NCBI GenBank assembly: GCA_003427395.1
Contig: BFEA01000711.1
Span: 403,523-454,460 of the forward strand
Direction: 5' to 3'
Length of the DNA: 50,938 nucleotides
Origin: Chara braunii
Lineage: Eukaryota > Streptophyta > Charophyceae > Charales > Characeae
In this document: piece after piece, positions 22,577 through 32,867 of the stretch
Position numbering within the stretch: position 1 is the stretch's first letter
Layout: every line of letters starts with the position of its first letter
Program-made: the position numbers and the translations under genes
The notes under the pieces: model-generated
Database searches by the model: none
Told to the model about the DNA's origin: nothing
What the model saw: the letters and a program-made list of their open reading frames with translations, nothing else

Positions 22577-22722
22577 AGCTCCTCCTACCCGCTAGCCCAC
22601 GTACATCGTGGCTCGATCGTTGCCTCATCCTACATTGCCAGTTTTTGCGAGCTCCTCCTACCCGCTAGCCCACGTACATCGTGGCTCGATCTTTGTCTCA
22701 TCCTACATTGCCAGTTCCTGCG
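22577..22722. repeat. 73-bp tandem duplication in repeat B
   Basis: Two copies, 22577-22649 and 22650-22722, begin AGCTCCTCCTACCCGC and differ at a few bases. I did not find it in repeat A, so it looks recent and private to this copy. Confidence 0.9.
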
Positions 22723-24875
22723 GTAAGCTCTCCAACTTTCGGCGGACCTCTTGCTACTACCACCGATCGAACGAGCAAAATCGAATGTACCCGCCACCAG
22801 ATCGCAGCCGGGTGCACCTCCACGTTGCCTCTTCTATTTACCACGATATTACTCCGCGCAGCCTCTAGTCACTACGCTGCTCAGACTATGCAGCTAACTC
22901 CGATTCTGACTTCATAGATCGATTCTCAAGATTAAAAAACCCAGGAACTATTCGATTTCGTTGAGAATCGGGTGAACTATTCATCCTTGGCGCCTCCCAG
23001 CTTACTCCTTCGTCCATCTCCGCGCAGTGCCTTCACTTCATACCGCCAGGTCCGCTGCTCCTGCTCTAAATCCGCCCTCACTATCGGGTTCGCCCATCTC
23101 CAAAACACTAGAATCGACTCTTTTTTCGCCCGTTTCCGTTAAGGAACGGGCGAGCAATTGTCTTCCTTCCTTCACCATTTCCACGCTCTGATGGCTTCGT
23201 GCGGGGCTTTTCTCTTCTACCTCCTAACTAACACCAAAATCGAACGCGCCCTACTCTAAAACCTCTATCCACCACTCTACTGTGCTCGATTCCATTGAGA
23301 ATCGAGAGATCTGTCTTTTTTTCTCTTCTTCATAGCCTTCCTTGCTTCCGCCATGGCTCGCTCTCCCCCTGTACGCGCCCTACGCGCCTTCCGTCTGGAT
23401 TCGCTCCACTACTCACCTTTTCCCCTTGCCTTTACTCGCCGTTCCCCTTCCTAATCTTAGCGCCCGATACCCGTGACCTCTCTTCGCAATCTTAGCACCC
23501 GTCCGACAACAGCTCCTGTTTTGCTAAGCAGTTCTTCAAAGGGGACCGACCGTTAGCTAGTTCAGGTTATCCTCCACTCTTACACCTAAGTCCAATGAGC
23601 TATTTTGCCCGTAATACTGCCACAGCGGCCCAGGCCCAGCTCCGACAGTAGCTCGCACGCAGCATCACTGCGAGCCTTCCCATAAAGTTTTCCGCCATTT
23701 CGCTGCGCCAATGCCCCTACGCTCCCTTGCTTTCGTTGTGCCTACAGCCTAAGCCTCTGCAAGGTAGACCCCTGCGCAGATCTTGGTAGTAGTAGCAAAT
23801 ATTATAATGAGGACTTTGAAGTTCAAAGTGGTGAAGGGTTCCGCGACCGGCTATGGTGCCCGGCCTACAGGCCCTATTGCTGCGCCCCGAACTACCTCAC
23901 CCAGGCACAACTCGCTCACATCCAAGCCTCTCGCAACAAATATTGGCCGACGGCGGTGCATCCACAGAAACGTCCCGCTATTCAGCTCCTTCCGTTTTGC
24001 GGCCCACTTGCCCACCAGCTTCCAGGCATGTCGAACTCCTCGGTCTGTACTTCAAGACGGCCAAATAGATGACTTCCGCCAGCATCCCAACCTCGCAAGA
24101 ACCCATAGGTCAACGAAAACGAAATGCGTGCTCAAGGTCCTCGACCGCCACGACGACCTCCACATCCAACGTCCCGTCTGGGTGAAGAAGGCGCCGGGGT
24201 AACGTAATAATGCGACAATAAATAAAAGGGTTTTTAAGAAATTTTAATTAATCACCAGAATTCGACGAACGAGGAAAGGGAACCGATAATACCGTTTCGA
24301 CGCTGCCGATGGCAAAACCAAAGGGGATATCCCCACCGGGTCCTCAACCCCTCAGTCCATTCGCACTACTCTGATATCCCCGCGTCGTAGCCGCTCGACC
24401 TTGATCCCTGGATCTCTCTAATGAAAGTCTGACGCCGTAACCAAATAGTACTAGACCCCAGGCTGGGTCTAGTATTGTCGGACACCTATATAAACAACTA
24501 CCGCGCGGCGCGCGGATTTACAGAAGCATTTTCAAACACCACTTGTTGTCGACGCCGCCCTCCGTACGGACGCATAAGTCACAGTCAAGCCCACCAATCA
24601 AGTGACATAATCTTTTCAATTCTAGTTTACTCAAACATAATAATATGTTCAACGATCAGCGCCGGTTTCCCCAATCATCAACAACAACAGAGATCACGAG
24701 CGCCTTAAATTTGCGCGCCACACACTCTCTACTTTCGTCAGTCACTTAGTCAACGTAAACCACAGCCATTGCCTCGTCTCGCGCGGTATATTCAAACTTT
24801 AAATCAAACTTACTTTCCGTCGCTTGTAAAAAAACAGGGCGGATAGCCTTGTAAGGGTATTCGCACTGACACCGC

Positions 24876-25692
24876 CTCCTCGACAATGCCGCAAAATGGT
24901 GGATGGCCGAAGTCAGCAACCGCCGCGCCGCCGGAGGACCGCGTCACTCCTTCCTCCAATGGGCCAACCTTCTCACTGCCACCTTCCGCCCCCAGAAAAC
25001 CATCGACGACTACCGCGAACAATTTTGTCACCTCCGCCAGACTGGTCCCACGGACCGCTTCGTCTAATACATCCGCTCCCTCCACCATCACCTCGCCACC
25101 ACCGTCATTCCCTCAAGAAGCGAGTCTGCCACAAAGATGTTGCAACCACCCTTGCCCACGAACCCGACATGCTCCTTGCTGACCTCCTCTCTCGCATGCT
25201 TCACCATGATCGACTCCTCCACCCCTATCACCAGTCCGCACCCACTCCCTCCCACCCCCGCTTCTTCCATAACATCACCCCTGACGACACCACTCCACTC
25301 ACCTTCGATGACGACTTCGACAGTGCCTCTCTCGACCCCTCCCAATTCACCATTGAGGACCTCCAGGCTGCCCACCTTATGCGGATGGAACGCCAGGATC
25401 GTGGCTCCCGACCGCCTTCTTCCTCTCCACCCCGCCGTCTCCAGAAACTTACACTCGCAGAACGCATATACCTCCAGGAACACAACGGGTGCTTTCGTTG
25501 TCGCCAGTTAGGTCACCAACAGACCAACTGCCCCAATGCTAGCTGCTTTACTCGACAGGCCCCTCGCTCCGCGGGACCCGGCCCTTCTACTCCCAATTCT
25601 TCCTCCACCGTGACAACCGGGCCCTCCTCCACCTGAACATTGTCCCCCTGTCTCTTGCAATCCTCCCCCGACATCGACCACTTGTCTGCCGG
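24876..25692 (+). pseudogene. gag: Element X Gag, C-terminal half with zinc knuckle
   Basis: It continues the Gag core after repeat B: LLDNAAKWWMAEV, then FLQWANLLTATFRPQ, DDYREQFCHLRQTG and YIRSLHHHLA. Stops include TAA near 25063 and a frameshift near 25110. The C-terminal part is open at 25150-25633 and ends in a CCHC zinc knuckle, CFRCRQLGHQQTNC (about 25490-25531), for RNA binding. TGA 25634-25636 fits a CGA-to-TGA change. The reading continues to 25692, where the TIR transposon is inserted, and resumes at 26807. Confidence 0.78.
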
Positions 25693-25881
25693 CTACGAAT
25701 CCCCCCCGGCGGTGGCCAAGCGCGGCGAAGTCCGCGGCCGCGGCCAGGTCCGCGACCCCGTAGACGCATGGTGGCCGCTAGGGAGGGGCACAAAGAATTT
25801 GAGTGGTGGCATGGGGCGGCGCATCCCCAGCCCCACCCCCTCAAGCGAAAAAAAACAAAAAACAAACAATATTTGGGGGGN

Positions 25882-26439
25882 CCTCGCATCACTCCATCAC
25901 CGATACACCCAAGGCTACCTCTCTTGCCCAGACTTCGCCACCATCTACAACAAGCTCCGTAATCTTGATCCAGTCCCAAACTATTCTCTTCACGACAACC
26001 TTCTCGACATCGATACCAAAGGCACTCGCCGACTTTGCATCCCCGACGCACGTGGTCTCCGTACTCAGCTCTTGGCCGAGCACCACGACGCCAAGACCGC
26101 AGGTCACCTCGGTTTCCGGAAAACCTTCGATACCATCTCCCGCTACTTCTATTGGTCGTCTCTACTCGCCGACGTCAAAACATACATTCACTCATATCCC
26201 ACGTGTCGGGCTGTCAATCCCATGAACCGGGCCAAACTCAGCAAACTCCAATCATTTTCCATCCCCACTCACCGGTGGCAGTCCATTTCGATGGACTTCG
26301 TGTGCGGTCTCCCTAAGACCGACCGCGGGCATGATTGCATCTACGTCCTTGTCTGCCGCCTAACCAAACGCGCCCACTTCATTCCTTGCACCACCTCGCA
26401 CCTGTCTCTTATACACATCTAGATGTGTATAAGAGACAG
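25882..26439. other. Misassembled: 520-bp copy of X integrase plus mate-pair junction adaptor
   Basis: After a single N at 25881, 25882-26401 matches 29148-29667 over 520 bp with no length change, and the translated frames are identical. It ends at CTGTCTCTTATACACATCT (26402-26420) followed by its reverse complement (26421-26439). Circularising a fragment 26440-29667 would give exactly this order. It should not be annotated as a second integrase. Confidence 0.96.
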
Positions 26440-26458
26440 GAGTATATTCTATTGGGAT

Positions 26459-26692
26459 CTAGGCTACCAGAGTGGCCCGGGGTCACTTGCCCGGCCGGGC
26501 CAAAAAAATAAAAATAAAAAAAAAAAAATTTATTTTTTATTTTTATTTTAATTTTGGTGAAGAATTTCGATGTGACCCTGAGGCAAAAGTTGTTCAGTTT
26601 GTTTTTCTGCATAGAGTTTTTTTTTTTTTTTTTTTGCTGGGACCTGCACGGGCTGGCCACCCGGGACCCGGGCGGCCCGGCTGGTAGCCTAG
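26459..26692. repeat. Inverted repeat CTAGGCTACCAG ... CTGGTAGCCTAG
   Basis: A perfect 12-bp inverted repeat at 26459-26470 and 26681-26692 continues into GC-rich, partly complementary sequence (GGCCCGGG types). The ~150-bp centre is AT-rich with A and T runs. It resembles a MITE or foldback element, or an internal part of the TIR transposon around it. I see no target duplication. Confidence 0.55.
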
Positions 26693-26806
26693 AAAAATAT
26701 GGTAAATTCACGTCCGCGGCGCGGACGAGTCCAGCCGCGGACGCGGCCATATATGTGGCCGCCCTCCGAGCTCGACCCCGCGGACGGGTGTTTCGTAGTC
26801 TGCCGG

Positions 26807-26948
26807 CTCTCCCATCAGTGACGATCTCTCCTCCACGGGTGGCCCACTTGGCATCGACTATCCGTCTGCCTACCTCCCCTCCGGTGACGCACATCCCATC
26901 GAACGACCCCAGGCGACGCATTCTACTCCGCCTGCCCCCTCCCGATGA
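26807..26948 (+). pseudogene. gag: Element X Gag tail after the transposon insertion
   Basis: This is a Pro/Ser-rich tail in the frame restored by removing the transposon. It ends at TGA 26946-26948, which overlaps the pol ATG at 26945-26947 (ATGA). Pol is in the -1 frame relative to this tail, so expression of Pol would need -1 frameshifting or termination-reinitiation. Confidence 0.6.
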
Positions 26949-28652
26949 CGTCTGTTATCCCGTCGGTCGAGCTTCCCACAGACACCTGCTCTTCTACTCT
27001 CATCCCTAACCTCTTCTCTACCACCTTCTCCGATCTCGTGGAGGAACAAGCACGACACGATCGACTTGTCAGATTAGGCTTGGAACAACGCCGCCTCAAC
27101 ACCATTATCTCTTCTGTTTATGCCGCAACCGCACAATTTCAGCTCAAGTTCATCACCGTCTCCCTTGGCGCATCGGCGGTGAAGTTTCGGGCCCTCCTTA
27201 ATATTGGTGTCACCAACAACTTCATCACCGAAGCCTGTGTCCGCAAAGCTGGCCTCTCTTCCACCGGCTATGACTCCCCGATCACCATCCGACTAGGGGA
27301 TAAGGAATCATCCATTGTTGTCGATCGCACTGTCCTCGAGACCCTCATGACTGTAGGTCCTCTTCGCAGTCAGGTCTCCTTCGATGTCATGCACCTCATA
27401 TGCGACATCGTCTTGGGGACTCCATGCCTTGACCGTTTCATGCCCTACTCCTTCCACCCCTCCTTCGTCCGACTCACCCGCCCTCCTGACTCCCCTCTTG
27501 ATATCCCTTACCTTCTCCCCCCTTCTACCCCACCCCCTGTCTCCCCTCACGAGTTCCTTCACATGTCTCGTGAACACCCCGACTCCGCTTACTATGGTCT
27601 TGTTATCGACCACGAGCGTCCCGAGGACTTGCTTCCAACAGACAAACCTGACCAAGACCCCCCTTCCGATCCTCACATCATCGCTCTCCTCTTTGAATTC
27701 AAGGACGTATTTCCCGAGTCCTTCCCCGTCGGTTTACCTCCCGATCTAGGTGTATCCCACACCATTGATCTCGAGCCCGACGACTCTCCTCCTTGCCGCC
27801 CTCAGTACCAACTCGCCGTCCCAGAGGCTGAAGAAATGAAGCGCCAACTCAATGAACAACTTGAAAAAGGATTCATTAGCCCTAGCTCCTCTCCCTTCGG
27901 AACTAGTTGTCTCTTTGTCAAGAAGAGCGGCACCTCGGAACTCCGCATGTTCACAGACTACCGTGCCGTGAACCGGATCACGATCAAGAACAACTACCCA
28001 CTCCCCTGGATATCAGAACTTCTTGATCGCCTCTTTGGAGCCAAATATTTCACCAAGATCGACCTCCGCAGTGGCTTCCACCAGATCCGTATCCGCGAGG
28101 AGGACACCCACAAGACCGCATTACGCTCTCGGTTCAGGCACTACGAGTTCCTCGTAATGCCTTTCGGACTCACCAATGCCCCCGCCACATTCCAGTTCAC
28201 CATGAACCACATTTTTCGTGACCTCCTCGAAGTCTGTGTCGTCGTGTACCTTGATGACATCCTCATCTTTAGCTCCACCTTCGAGTCCCACTTTCAGCAC
28301 ATTCGCCAAGTCCTCTCGATCCTCCGAGAGCAAAAATTCTACGCCAAGCTCACCAAATGTACGTTTGCCGCTTCGAGCGTCAAATACCTTGGCCACATTG
28401 TCTCCGTTGAAGGCATCCGTATGGACCCCTCAAAGGTCACAACCCTCGTTGAGTACCCCCCGCCGAAGACCCTCCTCCGACTCCGTTCCTTCCTCGGCCT
28501 TGCCAACTATTACCGTCCGTTCATTCGCAACTTTTCCGAGATCTCTTACCCTCTCCATGAACTCACACGCAAGGACGAGCCCTTCAATTGGAATGATCGC
28601 CGCCAACACGCTTTCGACCTCCTCAAGCAAACCATCACCTCGCCCCTGTCCT
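26945..28652 (+). pseudogene. Element X protease and reverse transcriptase
   Basis: The ATG at 26945 overlaps the gag stop. The PR domain is at about residues 60-160. Its active-site motif reads LLNIGVTNNFIT (27194-27229), with Asn (AAT 27200-27202) where the catalytic Asp is expected, one G-to-A change, so protease is probably inactive. The flap side has IVLGTPCLDRF. RT follows from about residue 270 with [50 protein letters not shown] and an intact YLDD at 28247-28258, then YLGHIVS and RSFLGLANYYRPF. The frame breaks near 28645, where one base appears missing. The ORF tail after that is out of frame and not real protein. RT otherwise looks well kept. Confidence 0.85.
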
Positions 28653-29094
28653 CAAGATCGCCGACCCCACTCGCCATTTCTATGTCACCACGGATGCCTC
28701 CGACTTCGCCATTGGAGCTGTATTGTCCCAACATTTCCCCCGCAACACTGCCGAGAACCCCTCCATCAAGGACTCGCCCTCTCACCCCGAGGCTCCACCC
28801 GGCGAATACCCCATCGCCTTCGCAAGCAAGAAGCTCCTTCCCGCAGAGATGAATTACCCCTCCGACGAGAAGGAACTTCTCGTCATGATTCACGCTCTCA
28901 CAGTCTGGCGCCCGTACCTCAACGGGCAATACTTCACCATCCACACTGACAACACCATCGTCTCCTCCATCCTTTCCAAGAAAGATATCACTCCACGCCA
29001 AGCCCGCTGGCTAGACTTCCTTGCCCAGTTCACATTCACCATTTGCTATATCCCCGGCAAAAGCAACCGCGTTGTGGATGCCCTCTCTCAATGA
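28653..29094 (+). pseudogene. Element X RNase H
   Basis: This continues Pol in the +2 frame after the break near 28645. TTDASDF supplies the first catalytic Asp, DEKELLVMI the Glu, HTDNTIV the next Asp, and NRVVDAL the last. All four acidic positions are present. The domain ends at TGA 29092-29094, where the family usually has Arg (CGA to TGA, one C-to-T change) before PDYKPPEK. RNase H would degrade the RNA template during reverse transcription. Confidence 0.82.
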
Positions 29095-30643
29095 CCCGAC
29101 TACAAGCCCCCCGAGAAAGTTTACGCCGCCATGACTCATATCCAACTCCTCGCATCACTCCATCACCGATACACCCAAGGCTACCTCTCTTGCCCAGACT
29201 TCGCCACCATCTACAACAAGCTCCGTAATCTTGATCCAGTCCCAAACTATTCTCTTCACGACAACCTTCTCGACATCGATACCAAAGGCACTCGCCGACT
29301 TTGCATCCCCGACGCACGTGGTCTCCGTACTCAGCTCTTGGCCGAGCACCACGACGCCAAGACCGCAGGTCACCTCGGTTTCCGGAAAACCTTCGATACC
29401 ATCTCCCGCTACTTCTATTGGTCGTCTCTACTCGCCGACGTCAAAACATACATTCACTCATATCCCACGTGTCGGGCTGTCAATCCCATGAACCGGGCCA
29501 AACTCAGCAAACTCCAATCATTTTCCATCCCCACTCACCGGTGGCAGTCCATTTCGATGGACTTCGTGTGCGGTCTCCCTAAGACCGACCGCGGGCATGA
29601 TTGCATCTACGTCCTTGTCTGCCGCCTAACCAAACGCGCCCACTTCATTCCTTGCACCACCTCGCACACCGCCAAAGACATCATCTTACTCTTCTTCGAC
29701 CATGTTGCACGCCACCACGACCTCCCTGAGAATATCATTAGCGACCGTGATCCCCGTTTTCTCTCACAGTTCTGGAAACAACTCTTCAACGCCTACGGAA
29801 CTACACTCAAGTATAGCACTGCATTCCACCCACAGACCGATGGACAAACCGAGAAGATGAACGACACTCTCCAAAGAATTCTACGGAAGTACTGTCATCC
29901 ACATAAACACGACTGTGATCAGTTGCTCACCGCCGTTGAGATCGCCTACAACAACGTTGTCTGTCCTTCCACTGGCATGCCTCCATTCTACCTTGACCTT
30001 GGCTACCATCCGCGCTTGCCCTCTGATTTCCTGCTTCCCTCGCAACTCAACCCCTCCACACCCTGCCCTTCCCTTAATGAATGGGTAGCAACAATGAATC
30101 GACTCCTCAGAAGCAACCGAAGCCCTCGAAAGAACACAAGAACAGCAAGCAAACAAGATCAACAAACACAGACGAAACTTGCAATTCAAAGTAGGGGACA
30201 AAGTCTGGCTCTCCGCCAAACGCTTTGAACCCGAACATAGATTATCAAAGAAACTCTCAAACAAATGGCTCGGACCCTTCCCAATCATTGAAAAAACCTC
30301 CGACATCAACTACAAACTCCAACTCCCCCCTGACATGAGCCGCGTCCACCAGGTCTTCCACGTCGAATACTTGAAAGAATACCATGAATCCCCACCCCGG
30401 TCCGCTGACCACCCATATCCTAGACCTCCGCCTATCATCTTACCCACAGACCCTGAATTCGTTTTTGAAGCAATCATAGGTCGACGAACTACTCAGGTAT
30501 CTGACCACCCGGAACCAATCACTGAATACAAAGCCAAATAGACCGGATACCCCGACAAAGAATCTACATGGGAATGTCTCTCGAATCTCAAGAATGCCAT
30601 GGAACTTGTCCGTGCCTATGATCGTGCTACTCCTATGTCCTAG
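29095..30643 (+). pseudogene. Element X integrase with chromodomain tail
   Basis: The zinc-binding HHCC domain is at about 29340-29490: EHHDAKTAGHLG, then YIHSYPTCRAV, where the first Cys of the CxxC pair is Tyr. The catalytic core has SMDFVCGL (first D), ISDRDPRF (second D) and TDGQTEKMN (E). A frameshift lies near 30110, after which QFKVGDKVWLS, KWLGPFPI and VHQVFHVEYLKEY follow. The end (30420-30640) resembles a chromodomain, with TGYPDKESTWE after a TAG at 30539-30541. The last stop is TAG 30641-30643. Chromodomain integrases direct insertion to marked chromatin. This is the source of both misassembled fragments. Confidence 0.85.
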
Positions 30644-31767
30644 ACACCCACGTAACAACCCTAAACCCCTGTATAAACCTTGCTACAACCTCGCAACCCC
30701 GTTCTGCACACACCCTTGAACCCAGTCCACCCTTCCCTCGACCCCGATTCCTGATGTCTGATCTGCCCTTGCCCTCGCCTAGCCTTGTCTCATTTGTCCT
30801 CTCCACTACCTTGTCTCTCTTGCCCAATGCTTATGAACCTGCATGACGCCGACGATAAAGGATCTAATGGCAAGCGCACGAGGACGATGGTCTGCTGCCT
30901 CACTGTTCATGGAGATTATGCAGCTGGTTTGGCCACCATGTTGTCTTATCGGTCGGCATCCCGACTCGCAGACTTACTGGAGCAGCAACTTGTGACATGG
31001 ATCTTTGCATCAGTCTGTGACTTCCTTGCTTCCAGATCAGACCTCGTTGCAGTTCCTGAACCGGACGCACCCTAGCACTTGGACTTTGGACATTTGAACT
31101 ACTGTTACGCTTCTTGGACTTCTACCTGTCGCAGCCGCTAAAGACCGCTTCTACCACCTATTCCAAGACCTGATCAAGACCGCCACAAATCCTATTTCAA
31201 GACACTTGGAGACTTTGTTCCTACATGAGATTCTGTTGCCGACTCCTTCGGACACACCAGTTCTTGCCTCCTGAACAAACATTTTTATTTTTTATTTTTT
31301 TCCTGGTTTTGACAACCCTGTAGAACATCATTGGCAGATCCCTGTTTCCCTGACCGTTGTTCCCCTTACCCACTAGAACATCAATATAAATTCCCTGTTC
31401 CCCTGACCATTGTTTCCCTTACCCACTAGAACATCAATAAAAATTCCCTGTTCCCCTGACCATTGTTTCCCTTACCCACTAGAACATTAATAGAAATTCC
31501 CTGTTTTTCTGAACATCGTTTCCCCTACCCAGTAGAACATCAATAGAAATCCCCTGTTCCCTGAACATTGCTTAGCTTCCCCTATAGACCCACCCAGTTA
31601 CATCATACCTTCACCTGTGCAGAACACCAGACAAAATACCCTGTGACTTGCATCAGTCCCCTTCTCCTTCTCCGACCAGTGATCAGCCCCGTTTCGTCCT
31701 TCACAGCCCCTTTTGTTTCCTTGGCTTTTTGGCAGCCGAGACGTTGCCTTTCAGAGGGAGGGGATAG
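30644..31767 (+). other. 3' non-coding region of element X with polypurine tract
   Basis: No gene is seen between the integrase stop and the 3' LTR. It holds a T-rich stretch near 31280 and a 53-bp tandem array. A purine run, AGAGGGAGGGGATAG (about 31753-31767), directly precedes the LTR and is a good polypurine tract for plus-strand priming. Confidence 0.7.
31322..31584 (+). repeat. 53-bp tandem repeat, five copies
   Basis: Copies start at 31322, 31375, 31428, 31481 and 31534, each beginning AGAACAT(C/T)A and containing CCCTGTTCCCCTGACCATTG or variants. Copies 2 and 3 are nearly identical and the outer ones have drifted. Confidence 0.93.
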
Positions 31768-32185
31768 TGTTACGGACTCCGCTAGGGCCCAACCCCTGGT
31801 CTATCTTTTTGCTGTTTCTTCTGCATCCCGTTTTCGGTTTGGCACCCTCTTTTCCAAACCCCTCCTTTGGTACCGTCGGATTTTGGACAACTGGCGCCAC
31901 GCTGCAATTCGGGCGCCACTTTCAAATACCGTATTTTTCAGTTACGCCCTCGGGGCTTTTGCGGAAATGCCCCTAGTACCGTACGTGTCACCGGTACTTA
32001 TACCAGCTCCCCATACAGTATGTGGACCAGTCTCGTACCAGTTTTCAGTTGTTGTACTCGTACTTGGTGTGACCTGTTGTTTCGACATTCGGAATCCAAG
32101 ACTTTTGTGTCTTTGCCGCTGTGTCTGCGTCCGTCGAGTTCCTCAGTCGTGTCGAGTGAGTGAGTGTGTGTGTGTGCTCTCACTC

Positions 32186-32247
<62 letters not shown>

Positions 32248-32277
32248 CCCTCAGTTCTCAGCCTCGCGCTCGTCACA
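31768..32277 (+). repeat. 3' LTR of element X (510 bp)
   Basis: It starts TGTTACGGACTC and ends CTCGTCACA. It aligns with the LTR of element Y (34887-35405, minus) over its length, including TTTGG/CACC blocks, CTGGCGCCA, the GTGAGTG(TG)n stretch and a CT microsatellite (32189-32244). After it comes element Y's gag on the other strand. Confidence 0.87.
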
Positions 32278-32867
32278 GGGAGAGTCGAACAGAGTGAAAT
32301 CATTGGCGGAGTTGGTGGGGATGAGAGCATTTGGGGGAAGTAGTGGAGGAGCGGGATACACAACTTGTGGAATGATCTGGGTATAGTTGGGGATGGTTGA
32401 GGTAATAGTGGAGGTGGATAAGAGCGATTTTGATTGGGGGGGGACGGTTGATGATTGTGTGACGGCAGGGGTTGTCGTCTTGGGCGAGGGGGAGGTGGAG
32501 CGACCATGGTGGAGGTAGTGGTGGATGAGAGTGGGGGTGTACAGGTGGACGATGTTGGTGTGGAGGTTGAAGCGGAGGCTTGTTCGGAGGAGGGGGTGGG
32601 TTGGGGTGTGGAGGAGGGGGGTGTTGTCGTCGTGACGACCGTGAGGGCGGGGACTTTCCCTCGAGTGTGGTCATACGATTGGAGATGGCGGCCATGGTGG
32701 TGTTGATAGTGGCGAGGGGGGATTTGAGGGCGGTCAACGTTTGGAGGATAGTTGCGAGTTCCGGGGTGGTGGTGGTCGAAGTTGGCTGATCGCCTCCGAG
32801 TTTGCGGGCAATGCTGTTGACGGAGTTGGAACGAAGATCAGACATGTTGATGGAAGATTAGGCCATG
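32278..32867 (-). pseudogene. gag: Element Y Gag N-terminus (truncated)
   Basis: The ATG equivalent to X's start is at 32865-32867 but is followed by Ala and then TAA, so translation would end at once. The next ATG (32843-32845) opens a frame to about 32300 with a helical segment (LATILQTLTALKSPLATINTT) like that of X, then a Pro/His-rich low-complexity stretch. The frame runs into element X's LTR, which is the true end of this fragment. Long plus-strand ORFs here are shadows of the CT-rich composition. Confidence 0.68.

Larger units (their letters stand above)
16301..24871 (-). mobile_element. Repeat B: second copy of the A/B family, inserted in X gag
   Basis: On the plus strand it begins TGTCGAGCGC and ends GCACTGACA, with CCGC on both sides (16297-16300 and 24872-24875). 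Its span is 8571 bp, or about 7.3 kb without the TIR transposon and its duplicated target. It aligns with repeat A in inverted orientation throughout. I see no convincing gene. ORFs such as 23783-24202 show no domain I recognise and are not shared with A. The right half (21700-24870) holds a 73-bp tandem duplication and an inverted repeat (ACTAGACCC/GGGTCTAGT, about 24450-24473). Confidence 0.8.
25693..26798. mobile_element. TIR transposon (hAT-like by TSD length) in X gag tail, partly misassembled
   Basis: It is flanked by TCTGCCGG on both sides (25685-25692 and 26799-26806), an 8-bp target duplication. The ends are CTACGAAT... and ...TTCGTAG, a 7-bp inverted repeat. Both subterminal regions carry repeated GTCCGCGG/CCGCGGAC motifs. 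Deleting it with one target copy restores the gag frame (frame at 25685 passes to frame at 26799). The authentic part is only 25693-25880 and 26440-26798; the middle is an assembly artefact. No transposase is visible. It may be a short non-autonomous element or have lost its interior in the assembly. Confidence 0.8.
14827..32277 (+). mobile_element. Element X: Ty3/gypsy chromovirus-like element split by three insertions
   Basis: Removing repeat B (16301-24871 plus one CCGC) joins two gag halves in frame: ...ITTSR is followed by LLDNAAKWW, the expected Gag order. Removing the TIR transposon (25693-26798 plus one TCTGCCGG) also restores the gag-tail frame. Pol then runs 26945-30643 and the 3' LTR is 31768-32277. 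A further left piece of its leader is at about 119-241. The 5' LTR lies outside the window; by comparison with element Y it should be more than 1 kb further left. X sits inside the gag of Y in opposite orientation. Confidence 0.8.

Noticed and set aside
23783-24202. A host gene encoding a 139-residue protein
   Set aside because: It lies inside repeat B, has no domain I recognise, is not shared with repeat A, and similar codon content exists in other frames.
24450-24473. A transcription terminator hairpin
   Set aside because: ACTAGACCC/GGGTCTAGT forms a stem, but there is no bacterial context or T run; it is noted only as an inverted repeat in B.
25882-26401. A genuine second copy of the integrase domain
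   Set aside because: It matches 29148-29667 over the whole 520 bp and ends exactly at a Nextera junction, so it is an assembly artefact.
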